A stretch of DNA of 45,000 nucleotides, from assembly GCA_963575745.1 (NCBI GenBank), contig CAUYUJ010005012.1:1-45000 (forward strand), written 5' to 3'. The DNA comes from Prorocentrum cordatum (Eukaryota > Sar > Dinophyceae > Prorocentrales > Prorocentraceae). The translations under genes were made by a program, and so were the position numbers. Below the pieces are notes generated by a model. That model ran no database searches and had not been told where the DNA came from. It saw only the letters and a list, made by a program, of their open reading frames with translations. Positions 17,936-27,715 of the stretch are shown one piece after another; position 1 is the first letter of the stretch, and each line of letters starts with the position of its first letter.

Positions 17936-19089
17936 TTACGATTGGGCTTTGACGGGTTTTAATTTAAAGGCTGCCGCCTCTGCCGCCGACCCCAAGTGAT
18001 CGACGTACGTTTGATTCGTTTGTTGTCGGGGTGCTATCGGAGTACGGCAGAAAAAAGGGTTCATATGAGACATCCAGGCATGAGCCTGACTCATGATTCT
18101 CAGTTGCACTTTCGTCTCTTCTTCACCGAGTAGCCTTCCCGCCACTGTGCCTAGGTTTTCGGTATGAAGCCTATTGGTTGTTCGTTTGGATTTCGTGATT
18201 GCGTCTTCGGGGAAGCCCACACCTGAGGTGGTTCAGCCGTTTTCGCCCTAGATCTTCCCTTTTTGGGCTCAGAGATGTCCTGTCAATGCTGTCTCCGATG
18301 ACCCATTGGACAATTCAGTGTCGCTTGCCAGATGAACACTCGGGCAGACTGGAACCCTTCTTGTTGCCAGTCTCGGGGGAACTGGAACCCTCCTTGTTGC
18401 CAGACCAGGGAGACTCGAACCCTCTCGGGTGCGAGTAGCACATCTGTCAATCGGGTCCACTTGTGAAACGGGCGAGGGTTCTTAGCTGGGCATTGCATGA
18501 GGCGAGTTGTCCGTCCTCCGCCGATGGGATTGTGGGAGGAAGCGACTTCACAAGCTAGTCACCCAAAGGTGTGGGCGGATTTTCCTTGCCGTGGATGCTG
18601 TGTGGCACTTCGTCGGAGGGGAGGCCCGACGTTGCCCCATCAGCCATACAACTGCTGCTGCAGCGCGCCTGGCGCTTGCGGAAAAACATGAAATCATGCC
18701 GCCCTCAAGGCCGGCGGGTTCCGAAGTCTTGGGGCGTCGCGCCGAGTTCCCGGGAGGGGTCAGTGGCCCTTGAGAGGTCTCGCCAACTTAGGAGCCCCCG
18801 TTCCTGGCCGATTTGATTTTCGGATTCCAGTTCTGGTCCGATCCGTCGTGCGCCATTGAAATGTACATCGGTCTTATATGAGGACTCCAACGGTGAATCT
18901 CGTGCCTTCGGCGAAAAAGCCAACGCAAGTAAAACGAAGACGGTGCCGCTGGTGGAGACTCGGTCGAAAAATGGCGGCGGAACAGGACCTAAGCGCGCGC
19001 GTGGTTCAAGTATATCGTATGGATGAATACCAGGTCCCCGGGGGCGCCTCCCACCTCAAAATCATCGGGCTTCCTTTATTCATACCTAC
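17936..19089. other. Intergenic stretch without a supported gene
   Basis: No ORF with recognisable domains was found. GC is lower than in the surroundings at 17940-18320. The only structures noted are the three-unit repeat at 18322-18422 and scattered short direct repeats. Confidence 0.55.
18322..18422 (-). repeat. Three-unit 33-36 bp repeat with a B-box-like GGTTCGAGTCT
   Basis: On the plus strand the units are CTTGCCAG...ACTGGAACCC (18322-18357), TTCTTGTTGCCAG...GAACCC (18358-18390) and TCCTTGTTGCCAG...CGAACCC (18391-18422). On the minus strand each starts GGGTTC(C/G)AGT. The 18422 unit reads GGTTCGAGTCT, one base off the RNA polymerase III B-box consensus. AGACTGG/CCAGTCT (18346-18352 with 18367-18373) forms a hairpin. 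No tRNA fold could be drawn. Confidence 0.6.
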
Positions 19090-19169
19090 GCCGTGGCGCC
19101 TCCAAGGGGCCTCCAGACGGCCCAGGAGGCCTCCAGGAGGCCTCCAAGGCGGCCCCAGGAAGCACCCAA
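19090..19169 (+). repeat. Short CCAAGAGG-type repeat patch
   Basis: GGCGCCTCCAAGGGGCCTCCAGACGGCCCAGG-type units of the family seen at 1440 and 11510. The patch runs directly into a GGA array. Confidence 0.7.
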
Positions 19170-19690
19170 GAGGGGGGAGGAGGAAGAGGGCAGCAGAGGA
19201 GGAGGACGAGGGGCAGGCGGAAAAGGAGGCAGAGGAGGAAGGAGAGGGGGGGAGGAAGAGGAGGAGAAGGAGGATGAGGTGGGGGAGGCAAAAGAGGAGG
19301 AGCAGGAGGAGGAGGAGGAAGAAGAGGAGGAGGAGGGTGGGAGGAGGAGGAGGAAGGAGGAGGGGAGGAGGAGGAGGATGAGGAGGAGGAGGGGAGGAAG
19401 GAGGAAGGAGGAGGAGGAGAAGGAGAGGACGGCCGGAAGGAGGCGATGACTGTGGGGGCGGGGAGGAGGACGACGAGGATGTGTAGAAGGAAAGAAGGAC
19501 TAGCAGGATGAGGAGACGAGGGGGAGGAGGGAGGAGGGATGGTGGAGGAGGAGAAGGAGGAGGGAGAGGAGGAGGAGGAGGAGGAGGAGGAGGAGGAGGA
19601 GGAGGTAGAATGGGAGGAGGACTGTGGCAGGTGGGAGGAGGAGGAGGAGGAGGAGGAGGAGGAGGAGGAGGAGGAACTGGGGGAGGGGGA
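19170..19690 (+). repeat. (GGA)n/(GAGGA)n purine array
   Basis: About 520 bases of almost pure purine, mostly GGA triplets. All ORFs inside are Glu/Gly/Arg low-complexity artefacts. The tract can form triplex (H-DNA). Confidence 0.9.
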
Positions 19691-19734
19691 GGGGCCTGCC
19701 CGCTCGGAGTCTCCGGAGCCTTCGCTGCCCTGCT

Positions 19735-19859
19735 TCTCGTCCTCTCTGTCTCTCACTCTCGTTCTCTTTCTCTTTCTCGTCAGCTTTCTTGTTGTTGTTT
19801 CTCTCTATCTCTCTCTCTCTCTTTCTCTCTCCCTCTCTCTTCCCATCCTCAATCTCTCC

Positions 19860-19891
<32 letters not shown>

Positions 19892-19975
19892 TTCTCTCTT
19901 TCTCTCTTTCTCTCTTTCTCGCTTTCTATCTGTCCCCCTCTCTGTCCCTCTCCCCGTCTCTCTCCCCGTCCCTCC
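19735..19975 (+). repeat. (CT)n/(CTTT)n pyrimidine array
   Basis: TCTCTTTCTC-type sequence runs for about 240 bases. The purine-rich strand switches here from + to - within 50 bases of the end of the GGA array. Confidence 0.9.
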
Positions 19976-20190
19976 CTGGAGGACCCACTGCTGAACCCAG
20001 GTGCAGATATTGCAATGGCGCCGACGAAATTCAGGCTCACGCGGTCCTCTTGTGCCGTTGTCGGGAAGCGTAGCGGGCCGCTAGTGGAAAGAGATTTCGG
20101 CGGAGGGGCGTAATTCGAGCGCACTGGAAGCCGCCGCGTAAGCTCGCTGCGTCATCTCGCGTAAGACCCAACTATGATCGCCTGTCGGGG

Positions 20191-20490
20191 CCCCAGGTCT
20201 GGACCTCAGGTCCGGACCCCAGGTCCGGACGCCGCAGCCACAGGTCCAGACCCCAGGTCCGGACCTCAGGTCCGGGCCCATGCAGGTCTGGACCTCAGGT
20301 CCAGGACCTCAGGTCCGGATCTCAGGTTCGGACCTCAGGTCCGGGCCCACGGTCCGGACCCCAGGTCTGGGCCCCAGATCCGGACTTCAGGTCCCGGACC
20401 TCAGGTCCGGATCTCAGGTCCGGACCTCAGGTCCGGACCCACGGTCCGGGCCCCAGGTCTGGGCCCCAGGTCCGGACCTCAGGTCTGGAC
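20191..20490. repeat. Palindromic GGTCCGGACC tandem array with a 93-bp higher-order unit
   Basis: Units of about 13 bp alternate CAGGTCCGGACC and CTCAGGTCCGG, so the array is rich in the perfect palindrome GGTCCGGACC and the near-palindrome GGACCTCAGGTCC. A higher-order repeat is visible: the block starting GGACCTCAGGTCCGGATCTC at 20304 recurs at 20397 (period 93). Single strands could fold into serial hairpins. Its ORFs (RSGPQVRTPGPD repeats) are artefacts. Confidence 0.9.
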
Positions 20491-20518
20491 CTCCCCTGGT
20501 AGACAGCCGAAAACAAGA

Positions 20519-20672
20519 ATAGACACTTTTAGAAATTCTGAGCTTCCCGTCGAGGCGCCGCGCACACAGTATCTATTAGTATCTATTTTTTAGAAATAGA
20601 CGCTTTTAGAAATTATCGTGCTCCCGCTGAGGTCTTGTGGTCATAGTATCTAAAAGTATATATTTCGGACAG
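20519..20672 (+). repeat. 77-bp direct repeat in an AT-rich island
   Basis: ATAGACACTTTTAGAAATT (20519-20537) recurs as ATAGACGCTTTTAGAAATT (20596-20614). The rest of the unit aligns through GCTCCCG-GAGG to AGTATCTA. AGTATCTA-type octamers recur to about 20756. This AT-rich island is unusual in a GC-rich window. Confidence 0.85.
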
Positions 20673-20952
20673 TATCTAACAATATTTTTCTGCATCGGCT
20701 GTGTTGCAAGATTTCCGTGTTTATTAGTGTCTAACTAGTATCTATTTAGTATCTATTTTTGAACAACAGTATTTATTTTCAAAGCACGCAGTGGCCACCA
20801 TAGTAGAGCTGAGAAGACCAGCTTCAAACAGTCCACGACATTCAATCGAAGGTGGCGTGGATGCGTGCACGTGAACGTCTGCACGGGCCTGTATGCATGT
20901 GTTGATGTGTGCATGTGTATGGGTGCGCGCGGAAGTGTATGGCGTACGTGCG

Positions 20953-21052
20953 CGCGTGTGTGTGTGTGTGTGTGTGTTTGTGTTGTGTTGTGTCGTGTTG
21001 TGTTATGTTGTGTGTTTTGTGTGTGTGTGTGTCTTTTTTTTTTGTGTGTGTG

Positions 21053-21129
<77 letters not shown>

Positions 21130-21140
21130 GCGCGTGCGCG
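20953..21140. repeat. (TG)n, then (TGCG)n alternating purine-pyrimidine array
   Basis: (TG)n with TGTGT/TTGTG variants runs to about 21065, broken by a T8 run, then (TGCG)n from 21066 to about 21126 and CGCGCGTGCGCGC. Long alternating CG/TG tracts are prone to left-handed Z-DNA (known). Confidence 0.93.
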
Positions 21141-21159
21141 CATACGTTTGTGTGTGGAG

Positions 21160-21500
21160 GGCCTTGAAGGGCCCCAAGAGGGCGCCTGGGGTGAGTAAAC
21201 ACAGAGCTTCGAGTCATATACACTGCTGAGGCCCTCTTGGGCCCCTCTCGGACCCCTTTTTTCGGCCCTCTTGGGGTACTCAGGGGGCCCTCCAGGACCC
21301 TCCATGAATCTCGAAGCGCCCCTAGACGGTTCCAAGAGGGCCCGAAAAGGTTCAAGGGGTGAATGAAATTACAACCTCGAGTCATGTACACCGCTGGGGC
21401 CCTCGTGGACTCCTCTTGGGTTCCTCTTGGAGCCAGTTGGGCCCCCCCCGAGACCACGCTGGAGAGCCCCGAACATGTTTCAAGAGGGCCCCCACAAGGG
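21160..21500 (+). repeat. Dispersed CCAAGAGGG / CTCTTGGGG repeats
   Basis: Both orientations of the CCAAGAGG motif occur here: GCCCCAAGAGGGCG near 21170, and CCCTCTTGGGGTAC near 21270. A roughly 180-bp block with CGAGTCAT(A/G)TACACYGCTG occurs at about 21209 and about 21378 as a direct repeat. Confidence 0.7.
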
Positions 21501-21611
21501 CTCCAAGGGGGTCACCCCCCAGTCGAAATAAAGGCACGCGAAAAGGTTTTCGCACGGTTTCGTTTTGACTCCTCTTGAGGCCCGCGCAGGGCCCACTCGG
21601 GGACCTCCGAG

Positions 21612-21753
21612 ACGGCACTGGAGGAGGAGGCTGTGGAAGAGGAGGAGGAGGAGGAGGAGGAAGAGGAGGAGGAAAAGGAGGAGGAGGAGGAGGAGGGAGG
21701 AGGAGTGAGGAGGAGGAGGACGAGGAGGAGGCGGAGGGAGATGATGATGATGC

Positions 21754-21842
<89 letters not shown>

Positions 21843-22110
21843 CTGATCATGATGATGATGATGACGATGATACTGATGCTGTTGATGAGGATGGTGATGA
21901 TGATGCTGATGGTGCTGATGGTGATGATGATGATGACGATGATGCTGATGCTGATGCTGACGATGCTGCTGATGATGGTGACGGCGATGATGATGATGAA
22001 ACGCCCATAGAAGCGGAGGAGGGAGGAGAAGAGGTGGAGGTGGAGGAGGAAGAGGAGGAGGAGGAGGAGCAGGAGGAGAGGGAGGATGAGGAACAACAGG
22101 TGGGGGAGGA
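21612..22110 (+). repeat. GGA array, (GAT)n array, GGA array
   Basis: GGA triplets (21612-21740) give way to an almost pure GAT run (21740-21990) and return to GGA (22012-22110). Poly-Asp, poly-Met and poly-His frames are artefacts. Confidence 0.93.
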
Positions 22111-22447
22111 GCAGCGTTTCGCAACATCTTGTAACACACATTTGGCTAAACACAACATGTACTAGTGCGAAGTTCGCAGTTGGAGCAGATCTGTGATGAT
22201 ATGGAGGATCAGGAACAATGATCCTGAAAACAGCGGCTGGGGTAAGGGATAAGGCATGGGGCTCAGACAAGTGGGAGAGGGGGTCCGAGGACGTTTCCAG
22301 TTCAATAGGCCCACCATTCATGGAAATAAGACCCGTCGACGACTTGTCAAATCAAAGCAGCCGAATTGCAGGAGCATGCGCGTTGCAATTTAGGATCAAA
22401 CTTTGCGCGAGCTGTCCATCTGACTTCGTCCCGTCCCGCGTCGGCCA
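22111..22447. other. Upstream region of the transposase-like gene
   Basis: No gene is seen. AGGATCA/TGATCCT (22205-22211 with 22219-22225) forms a small hairpin. I looked for a terminal inverted repeat matching the 3' side of the next gene and did not find one. Confidence 0.5.
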
Positions 22448-24223
22448 ATGGCCTTACGGCCTCCTCAGCCGAGTGGTTATGTCACGTCTGCACAGAAGGA
22501 GGAGGCAGCTGAACTGAGGCTGCTTCTTGAACTCGCGGACGGCCAGAAAACATTCGAGATGGTTCGCAGCGACGCTTCCAAGTTTGGGCTCAAAGGCAAG
22601 GTCTTGAAACAGCTGGTGAAATCGCACGCGTCCCGTGGTATCCGGCAGAGGCTGAAGGAACTCACAGGGATCGACAGGGAGGATTTGACACATTTTCGAG
22701 TAAGATGCGCAGAGGGCGCGGGAGATGGGCAAGTTGACAGCAACGGCGCCCCTACGATGGACCACCCGTTCATATTGTTGTCCACCCACATACAACAGCT
22801 ATACGCTGCTGACGATGCCTTCTTTGAGATCGAAGAGCAACCCGCGAATAGCGAAGTTGTCAGCAGTTTCATAAATTCACCCGAATATCAAAACCATGGA
22901 CTGGTCAACAAATTGCGCGGCAACGGCGAGACGGTCGTCCCAGTTGGTTTCTACGCTGACGGGGTGGCAGTGTGTTCGGACCCCATTCAAGATTCGATTC
23001 ACGTGGTCATGGTATACTTTCCCCACAGAGGTCTGGCCGAGGCTGGGAGGCCAGATTGCAAATATATCTACACCATATACCGGAAGTCAGAATGCACGCC
23101 GCAGACATTGGAAGACATTTACGCAGTGTTCCTATGGGAGCTACAAGCTCTCCAGCACGGGCGCGCGCCGGCACTGGGTCAGGAGAGGTTGCCTCTCGAG
23201 CAACAGCAACCTGGAGGGTACATCGGCGGTGCTTTCGGGATGTGGCATAAGTTTTGCTTAATGCAAGTGAAGGCCGATTGGGCATTTTACGCCGAATCTT
23301 TCGGAGCGTGGCAATGGAACAGCAATGCCCACATGTGTCCCTTTTGCTCAGCAGAGGGCAAAGGTGAGTTGTCATGGCGGGACTTTTCCTGCGACGCTGC
23401 GTGGATCCCGACGTGTCGAACGCACGATCGCTTTCGCAGCGACATGGGCCTGAGCCAGGCATCGGGGTTCGCGCGGGGGGTGGCTCCTTTTTCGAGTTGC
23501 CCTGCTCTGACGAAGGCTCCGTACTTCCGGTGGACCATGGTCAAGGCCGATTGGATGCACGCGGCCGATCTAGGGATCCTCGTCTACGAATTGGCAGAAT
23601 CATGGTGGTCGATGCTTCCTGAGCTCGGAGATACGGACAGGAAGATCTCGCGAGAAACTGGCTTGGGTATCCTGAAGCGGCGTCTGCGGCAACACTATCG
23701 TGATACGAAGTGCGCCAGCCGCTTGCCGTTGAAGCGGTTCGGTTTGACTAAGATTCGAGCCAGACAAAGGCATCCGAAGTTGAAGGCAAAGGCCGGGCAA
23801 GCAAGAAAGCTCTTGCGCTTCACCGTGGACCTGGCCAGAGAATGCCAGGACAAGAACGATGCTATCGGCGCGGCTCGGCTCCAGTCCCTAGAATGCTTGT
23901 CTGGAGTGTACGACATCGCTAATAAGGCCGAGCTGCAGGCCCACGAGCTCACGAGGTGGCGGTACTTGATGCACTTCCACAATTATTACTATGCGAAGTG
24001 CGGCTACCGGTTCTATCCGAAATTCCACTACATGATGCACTTGCCGCAACAATGCGAGCAAGGAGGGGTGGCCCGATCGTTCTGGGTTTACGGGGAGGAG
24101 ACAAAGAACATGTTCGTCAAACGGCTGTTCAACATCTGCTCCAAAGGCCACGGGCAGTGCGCATCCATGCTCGAGCGCCTGCAGTGGCAGCAGGCTCTGC
24201 GGAGCATGATGGCCGCCCGCTGA
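22448..24223 (+). CDS. Intact DDE-transposase-like protein (TNP2/Plavaka/KDZ-like pattern)
   Basis: The ORF has 591 codons, no intron and an ATG in good context (CCAATGG). Residues 1-85 are helical and charged. A pattern of three acidic residues fits the large DDE transposases. VGFYADGVAV has Asp 171, with YADG as the first strand. MVKADWMHAADLGIL has Asp 368, resembling the D-MH-LG block of TNP2-like enzymes. FWVYGEETKNMFVKRL has Glu 550/551 at the third position. A CPFC pair (298-301) lies between the first two, where these families often carry a Cys motif. FYPKFHYMMHLPQ (522-534) precedes the third block. This is a motif-level inference. The gene could instead be a domesticated copy, since no terminal inverted repeats were found. 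Another Asp (277) sits in a KADW repeat of the 368 motif. Confidence 0.85.
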   Translation: MALRPPQPSGYVTSAQKEEAAELRLLLELADGQKTFEMVRSDASKFGLKGKVLKQLVKSHASRGIRQRLKELTGIDREDLTHFRVRCAEGAGDGQVDSNGAPTMDHPFILLSTHIQQLYAADDAFFEIEEQPANSEVVSSFINSPEYQNHGLVNKLRGNGETVVPVGFYADGVAVCSDPIQDSIHVVMVYFPHRGLAEAGRPDCKYIYTIYRKSECTPQTLEDIYAVFLWELQALQHGRAPALGQERLPLEQQQPGGYIGGAFGMWHKFCLMQVKADWAFYAESFGAWQWNSNAHMCPFCSAEGKGELSWRDFSCDAAWIPTCRTHDRFRSDMGLSQASGFARGVAPFSSCPALTKAPYFRWTMVKADWMHAADLGILVYELAESWWSMLPELGDTDRKISRETGLGILKRRLRQHYRDTKCASRLPLKRFGLTKIRARQRHPKLKAKAGQARKLLRFTVDLARECQDKNDAIGAARLQSLECLSGVYDIANKAELQAHELTRWRYLMHFHNYYYAKCGYRFYPKFHYMMHLPQQCEQGGVARSFWVYGEETKNMFVKRLFNICSKGHGQCASMLERLQWQQALRSMMAAR

Positions 24224-24460
24224 GGCGAAATGCGCGTCTCAGGACCGCTTTCGCGGAGATTCCTCGGCCCGCCCCCTCACCCCTTGCACTGCTGTTTCAC
24301 GGCCTCGTTCGTGGCTTTCATCGTTTCTCTGTTTCACGATCGCGAGGCACCGCGGCGTCGCGCTTGCGCCTGGCAAAAAAGTCCTCTTCCTCTTCGCCCT
24401 CCTCATATCCTCTTCGTCTTCCTCTTCTTCTGTTCCTTCTCGCTCCCCCCGTGAGAGCCA

Positions 24461-24494
24461 CCTTTCATGGTGCGCCTCCTTTCATGGTGCGCCT
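24461..24494 (+). repeat. Two-copy 17-bp tandem repeat
   Basis: CCTTTCATGGTGCGCCT is repeated exactly at 24461-24477 and 24478-24494, about 240 bases after the transposase-like gene. Confidence 0.9.
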
Positions 24495-24568
24495 CCTGTC
24501 TTTAACTTTTTAATGCCGGTTATTTTCCAGTCGCGGTGTGTGGAGGTAACCTCGTGCAGTGGGGCATT

Positions 24569-24722
24569 TGATCATCATCATCAACAGCATCAACGTCAGC
24601 ATTATGTTCATCATCATCAGCATCCTCATCATCATCATCATCATCATCATCTTCATCACCACCAGCATCATCACCAGCAGCAGCATCATCATCTTCAGCA
24701 ACAGCATCATCATCACCAACAC

Positions 24723-24756
<34 letters not shown>

Positions 24757-24757
24757 G
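24569..24757 (+). repeat. (CAT)n array
   Basis: CAT triplets with CAG/CAA interruptions run over about 190 bases. The poly-His and poly-Ile frames are artefacts. It is the reverse complement of the GAT arrays at 21740 and 31190. Confidence 0.93.
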
Positions 24758-25076
24758 TCTCCCTCCGCCTACTCCTCGTCCTCCTCCTCCGCCTCACTCC
24801 TCCTCCCTCCTGGTGGGTCTCCTGGTGAGTCCTACGAATCCCTTGCAACAAATGAGACGAAGTGCACACGCGCGCGTCGTCGCGCGCGCATGCCGAAATC
24901 CTTCAAAAACCTTCGGTGCCGGAAGGGTTCCGAAATCTTAAGAAAACCGCGGGCGTATCCCGAAAACCTTCAAAACCCATCGGTTTCGGAAGGATTTCAA
25001 AATCGTGCGTCCAAACAACATACAACAACACAAGGTTTCGCAACACGGATTTTCAACAAAAGCGTGCGCGCGCGCT

Positions 25077-25560
25077 CTTGCGTCGTCGTCGTCGTCGTCG
25101 CCGTCCTCCCTTCTCCCGCGTCGTCGTCGTCGTCGCCTACGTCGTCCTCTGTCTTTTCTCGTGTTCGTCGTCGTCGTCCTCTTTGGCGTCGTGGTCGTTT
25201 CCGTCGTCGTTGTCGCCGTGGTTCGTCCTTCCACCTCCTCCCACGTCGTCGTCGTCGTCCGTCGTCGGCGTCTGTCGTCGTCCTCTATCTTCGTCGCCGT
25301 CGTCGTCGTCCCTCCTCGTCGCGTCTGCCTCGTGCTCGTCGCGTCGTCGTCGGGCTCTGTCCGCGCCCCTTCCTCCTTCTTCGTCGTCGCGTCGTCGCCG
25401 TCCTCCCTCCTCCCTCGTCGTTGTCGTCTTGTCGTCGTTGTCGCACGTCGTCGTTTTCCTCCTCCTCGTCGTCGCTTCGTTTGGCGTCGTCGTCGTATTC
25501 GTCGTCGTTGGCGTCGTGTATCGTCGTTTCAAGTCGTCGGAGACGTCCGTCGTGTCGGCC
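25077..25560 (+). repeat. (GTC)n triplet array of copy A
   Basis: CGTCGTCGT-type triplets with CCTCC interruptions. A block around 25105-25235 is nearly identical to 26695-26825 in copy B, so the arrays descend from one ancestor rather than arising independently. Confidence 0.9.
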
Positions 25561-25782
25561 AGTCGTTTGGCCGTCCGGTCGTAGTAGTCGGTCTTAAACA
25601 GGTTTCAACAAGTTTGCGGGTGGGTGGGTGCGGATGTTTTTGCGCGAGCAGAGGAGATGACGACTTCAAGTTCAGCAGGATGGATTCTCCTTTTTAAAAA
25701 GAAGATAGATTCTCCCCCCCCGGACTTATCGATTCCCCCTGGGATAGTATGATTTCAAGTTATTCTGCCCACCTTTTCTTTT

Positions 25783-26095
25783 GTATTTTTTCTCTATTTA
25801 TTTCTCATTTTTCTCTTGTAGCTTTTTTTTTCTCTTCTTGTTTTTTTGTTTTTTTCTTTTTTTTTCTTTTTTCTTTGTTTTATTCTTTTTTCGTTCTCTT
25901 TCTGTTTTTCTCGCCCCCGTATTTTTTTTTTTATATCTTTTTTTTTATTTTTTTTTTTCTATTTTTTTTTTTTTTTTTTTTCTCTTATTATTTATGTTCC
26001 CTTTTTTTTAGTTTTTCTTTTTCTCTTTTTTTTTTTTTTTTTTTTGTTCCTTTTTTTTTATGCGTTTTTTGTTTTTTATCTCATATTTTCGCCCA
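25783..26095 (+). repeat. T-rich tract inserted in copy A
   Basis: About 310 bases of T with sparse C, A and G lie between TTCTGCCCACCTTTTCTTTT and AAATATGAAATCATATCATCCCAG. The same two flanks are almost adjacent in copy B (27813-27862). The composition matches the tracts in the minus-strand LINE. Confidence 0.9.
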
Positions 26096-26654
26096 TCCTA
26101 AATATGAAATCATATCATCCCAGCTAGGCCGGGTTCCCCCCCCTGAGGTTCTTTTGTGAAAAGCATTATGCGGTGACATTTCTTGTTCTTACATGGCCCT
26201 TTTTTACGAATCCCTTGCAAAACATGGGACGAGGTGCACGCGCGCGCGTCGTCGCGCGCGCACGCCGAAATCCTGCAACAACTTCTGGTGCCGGAAGGAT
26301 TTCGCAATCGAGTCTCCGAAAAACATACAACAACACACAGTTTCGCAACACTGATTTGCTAAAAAAGCTTCCGCGCGAGCTCTTGCGAAATCTTAAGAAA
26401 CCATAGGTTTTTCAAGATTTTCACAACATGCTACCAAACGGGCTTCGCGCGCGCGCATGTCGAAATCTGTCGAACGCCCTTGCGCGTGTGCCGTCGCGAG
26501 AATCGGATGAAATTTCCTTCTGCCAAAACACGTACGAAGTGCAGTACGCGCAGCGTCGTCGCGGGCGTATGCCGGAAAACCTTTTCAAAACAAACCCATC
26601 GGTTTCGGAAGGATTTCAAAATCGTGCGTCCAAAAGCGTGCGCGCGCGCTCTCG

Positions 26655-26685
<31 letters not shown>

Positions 26686-27400
26686 CTCCCTCCTCCCGCG
26701 TCGTCGTCGTCGTCGCCTACGTCGTCCTCTGTCTTTCCTCGTGTTCGTCGTCGTCGTCCTCTTTGGCGTCGTGGTCGTTTCCGTCGTCGTTGTCGCCGTG
26801 GTCGTCCTTCCTCCTCCTCCCTCGTCGTCGTCGTCGACGTCCGTCGTCGGCGTCTCGTAGTGCCCTCCTATTTTCGTCGCGTTCGTCGTCGTTGTGTCGT
26901 CGTCGTCGTCTTCCCTCCTCCCTGTTCGCTGCCGTCGTTCGGCGGCGCGTCGTCCCCTCTTCGTCGTGTCCGTCGTGTCGCAGTCGTACGGCCTCCCTCC
27001 TCCCGTTGTCCTTCGTTGGCGACTCGTCGTCGTCTTCGTCGTCGTCGTCGGAAGTCAGCGTCGTTGTCGTCATTCGTTCGTCGTCGTCGTCGTCCGTCGT
27101 CGGCGTCTCGTCGTCGTCCCTCCGTCGTCGTCGTCGTCGTCGTCGTCGGCGTCGTTGACGTCGTCGTCGTCGTCGGTGTCGTCGTTATCGTCGTCGTCGG
27201 CGTCGTCATCGTCGTCGTCGTTGTCATCGTCGTCGTCGTCGGCGTCGGTGTCGTCGTCGTCGTCGTCGGTGTCGTCGTCGTCGTCGTCGTTGTCGGCGTC
27301 GTGGAGGTCGTTGGAGACGTCGTCGGTGTCGTCGTAGTCGTTGTCGGTGGCGTCGTCGTCGTCGTTGTTGTCGCTGTCGTCGTCGGCGTCGCTATTGTTG
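26655..27400 (+). repeat. (GTC)n triplet array of copy B
   Basis: About 750 bases of GTC/CGT triplets. Long Val, Ser or Arg frames here are artefacts of the repeat. Confidence 0.93.
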
Positions 27401-27458
27401 CCAAGTGCCATGTGGTACCCACCGTCACGGTCTTAAGAGCTTGTGCAAACCAAGTTGC

Positions 27459-27473
27459 GGGTGGGTGGGTGGG
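27459..27473 (+). other. G-quadruplex motif (copy B)
   Basis: GGGTGGGTGGGTGGG has four G3 runs with single-base loops, the most stable class of intramolecular G-quadruplex. The conserved TGCGCGAGCAGTGGAG follows. Confidence 0.85.
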
Positions 27474-27518
27474 ATGCTTGCGCGAGCAGTGGAGTGGACA
27501 ACTCACTGCGAACAGAAA

Positions 27519-27715
27519 TTAAATGCACCACCTAGATTGCACCACAAAGATTGCACCACAACATAGATGGATCGACGCAGGTCGCGCTCGTTGGCTGCAC
27601 CGCACGTCATGCACCACGTAGATTGCACAACATCGATTGCGCAACTTCAACTGCGTCACAGAGCTTGCACTACGTAGACTGACTGCTCCACCCAGATTGC
27701 ACAACATGTGTTCTC
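27519..27715 (+). repeat. Degenerate 15-bp TGCACCACRTAGATT repeats (copy B)
   Basis: About a dozen units such as TGCACCACCTAGAT, TGCACCACAAAGAT, TGCACAACATCGAT. Similar units occur at 28785-28860, and reverse-complement-like GGGTGCAA units at 30535-30700. Confidence 0.8.

Larger units (their letters stand above)
24830..26150 (+). repeat. Composite repeat unit, copy A
   Basis: Head: ACGAATCCCTTGCAA, then GACGAAGTGCACACGCGCGCGTCGTCG (24857 onward) and CGAAATCCTTC with an inverted partner GGAAGGATTTC. Then ACATACAACAACACAAGGTTTCGCAACACGG, a GTC triplet array (25077-25560), GCGGGTGGGTGGGTGC with TGCGCGAGCAG (25617-25650), and a tail GATTCCCCCTGGGAT...TTCTGCCC...CATCCCAG...GGCCGGG...CCCCCCC. The tail is split by a T-rich tract (25783-26095). 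Confidence 0.8.

Noticed and set aside
18255-18272. CCCTTTTTGGGCTCAGAG, loosely like the leader
   Set aside because: Needs gaps and substitutions to align; not distinguishable from chance.
20191-20490. CRISPR-like array
   Set aside because: Units are contiguous and degenerate with no unique spacers; the genome is eukaryotic.
21575-22165. Poly-Asp, poly-Met and poly-His ORFs
   Set aside because: Direct translations of the GAT and GGA arrays.
24513-24941. Histidine-rich ORF
   Set aside because: Translation of the CAT array; no domain outside it.
26428-27522. Val/Arg/Ser-rich ORF of over 360 codons
   Set aside because: Translation of the GTC triplet array.
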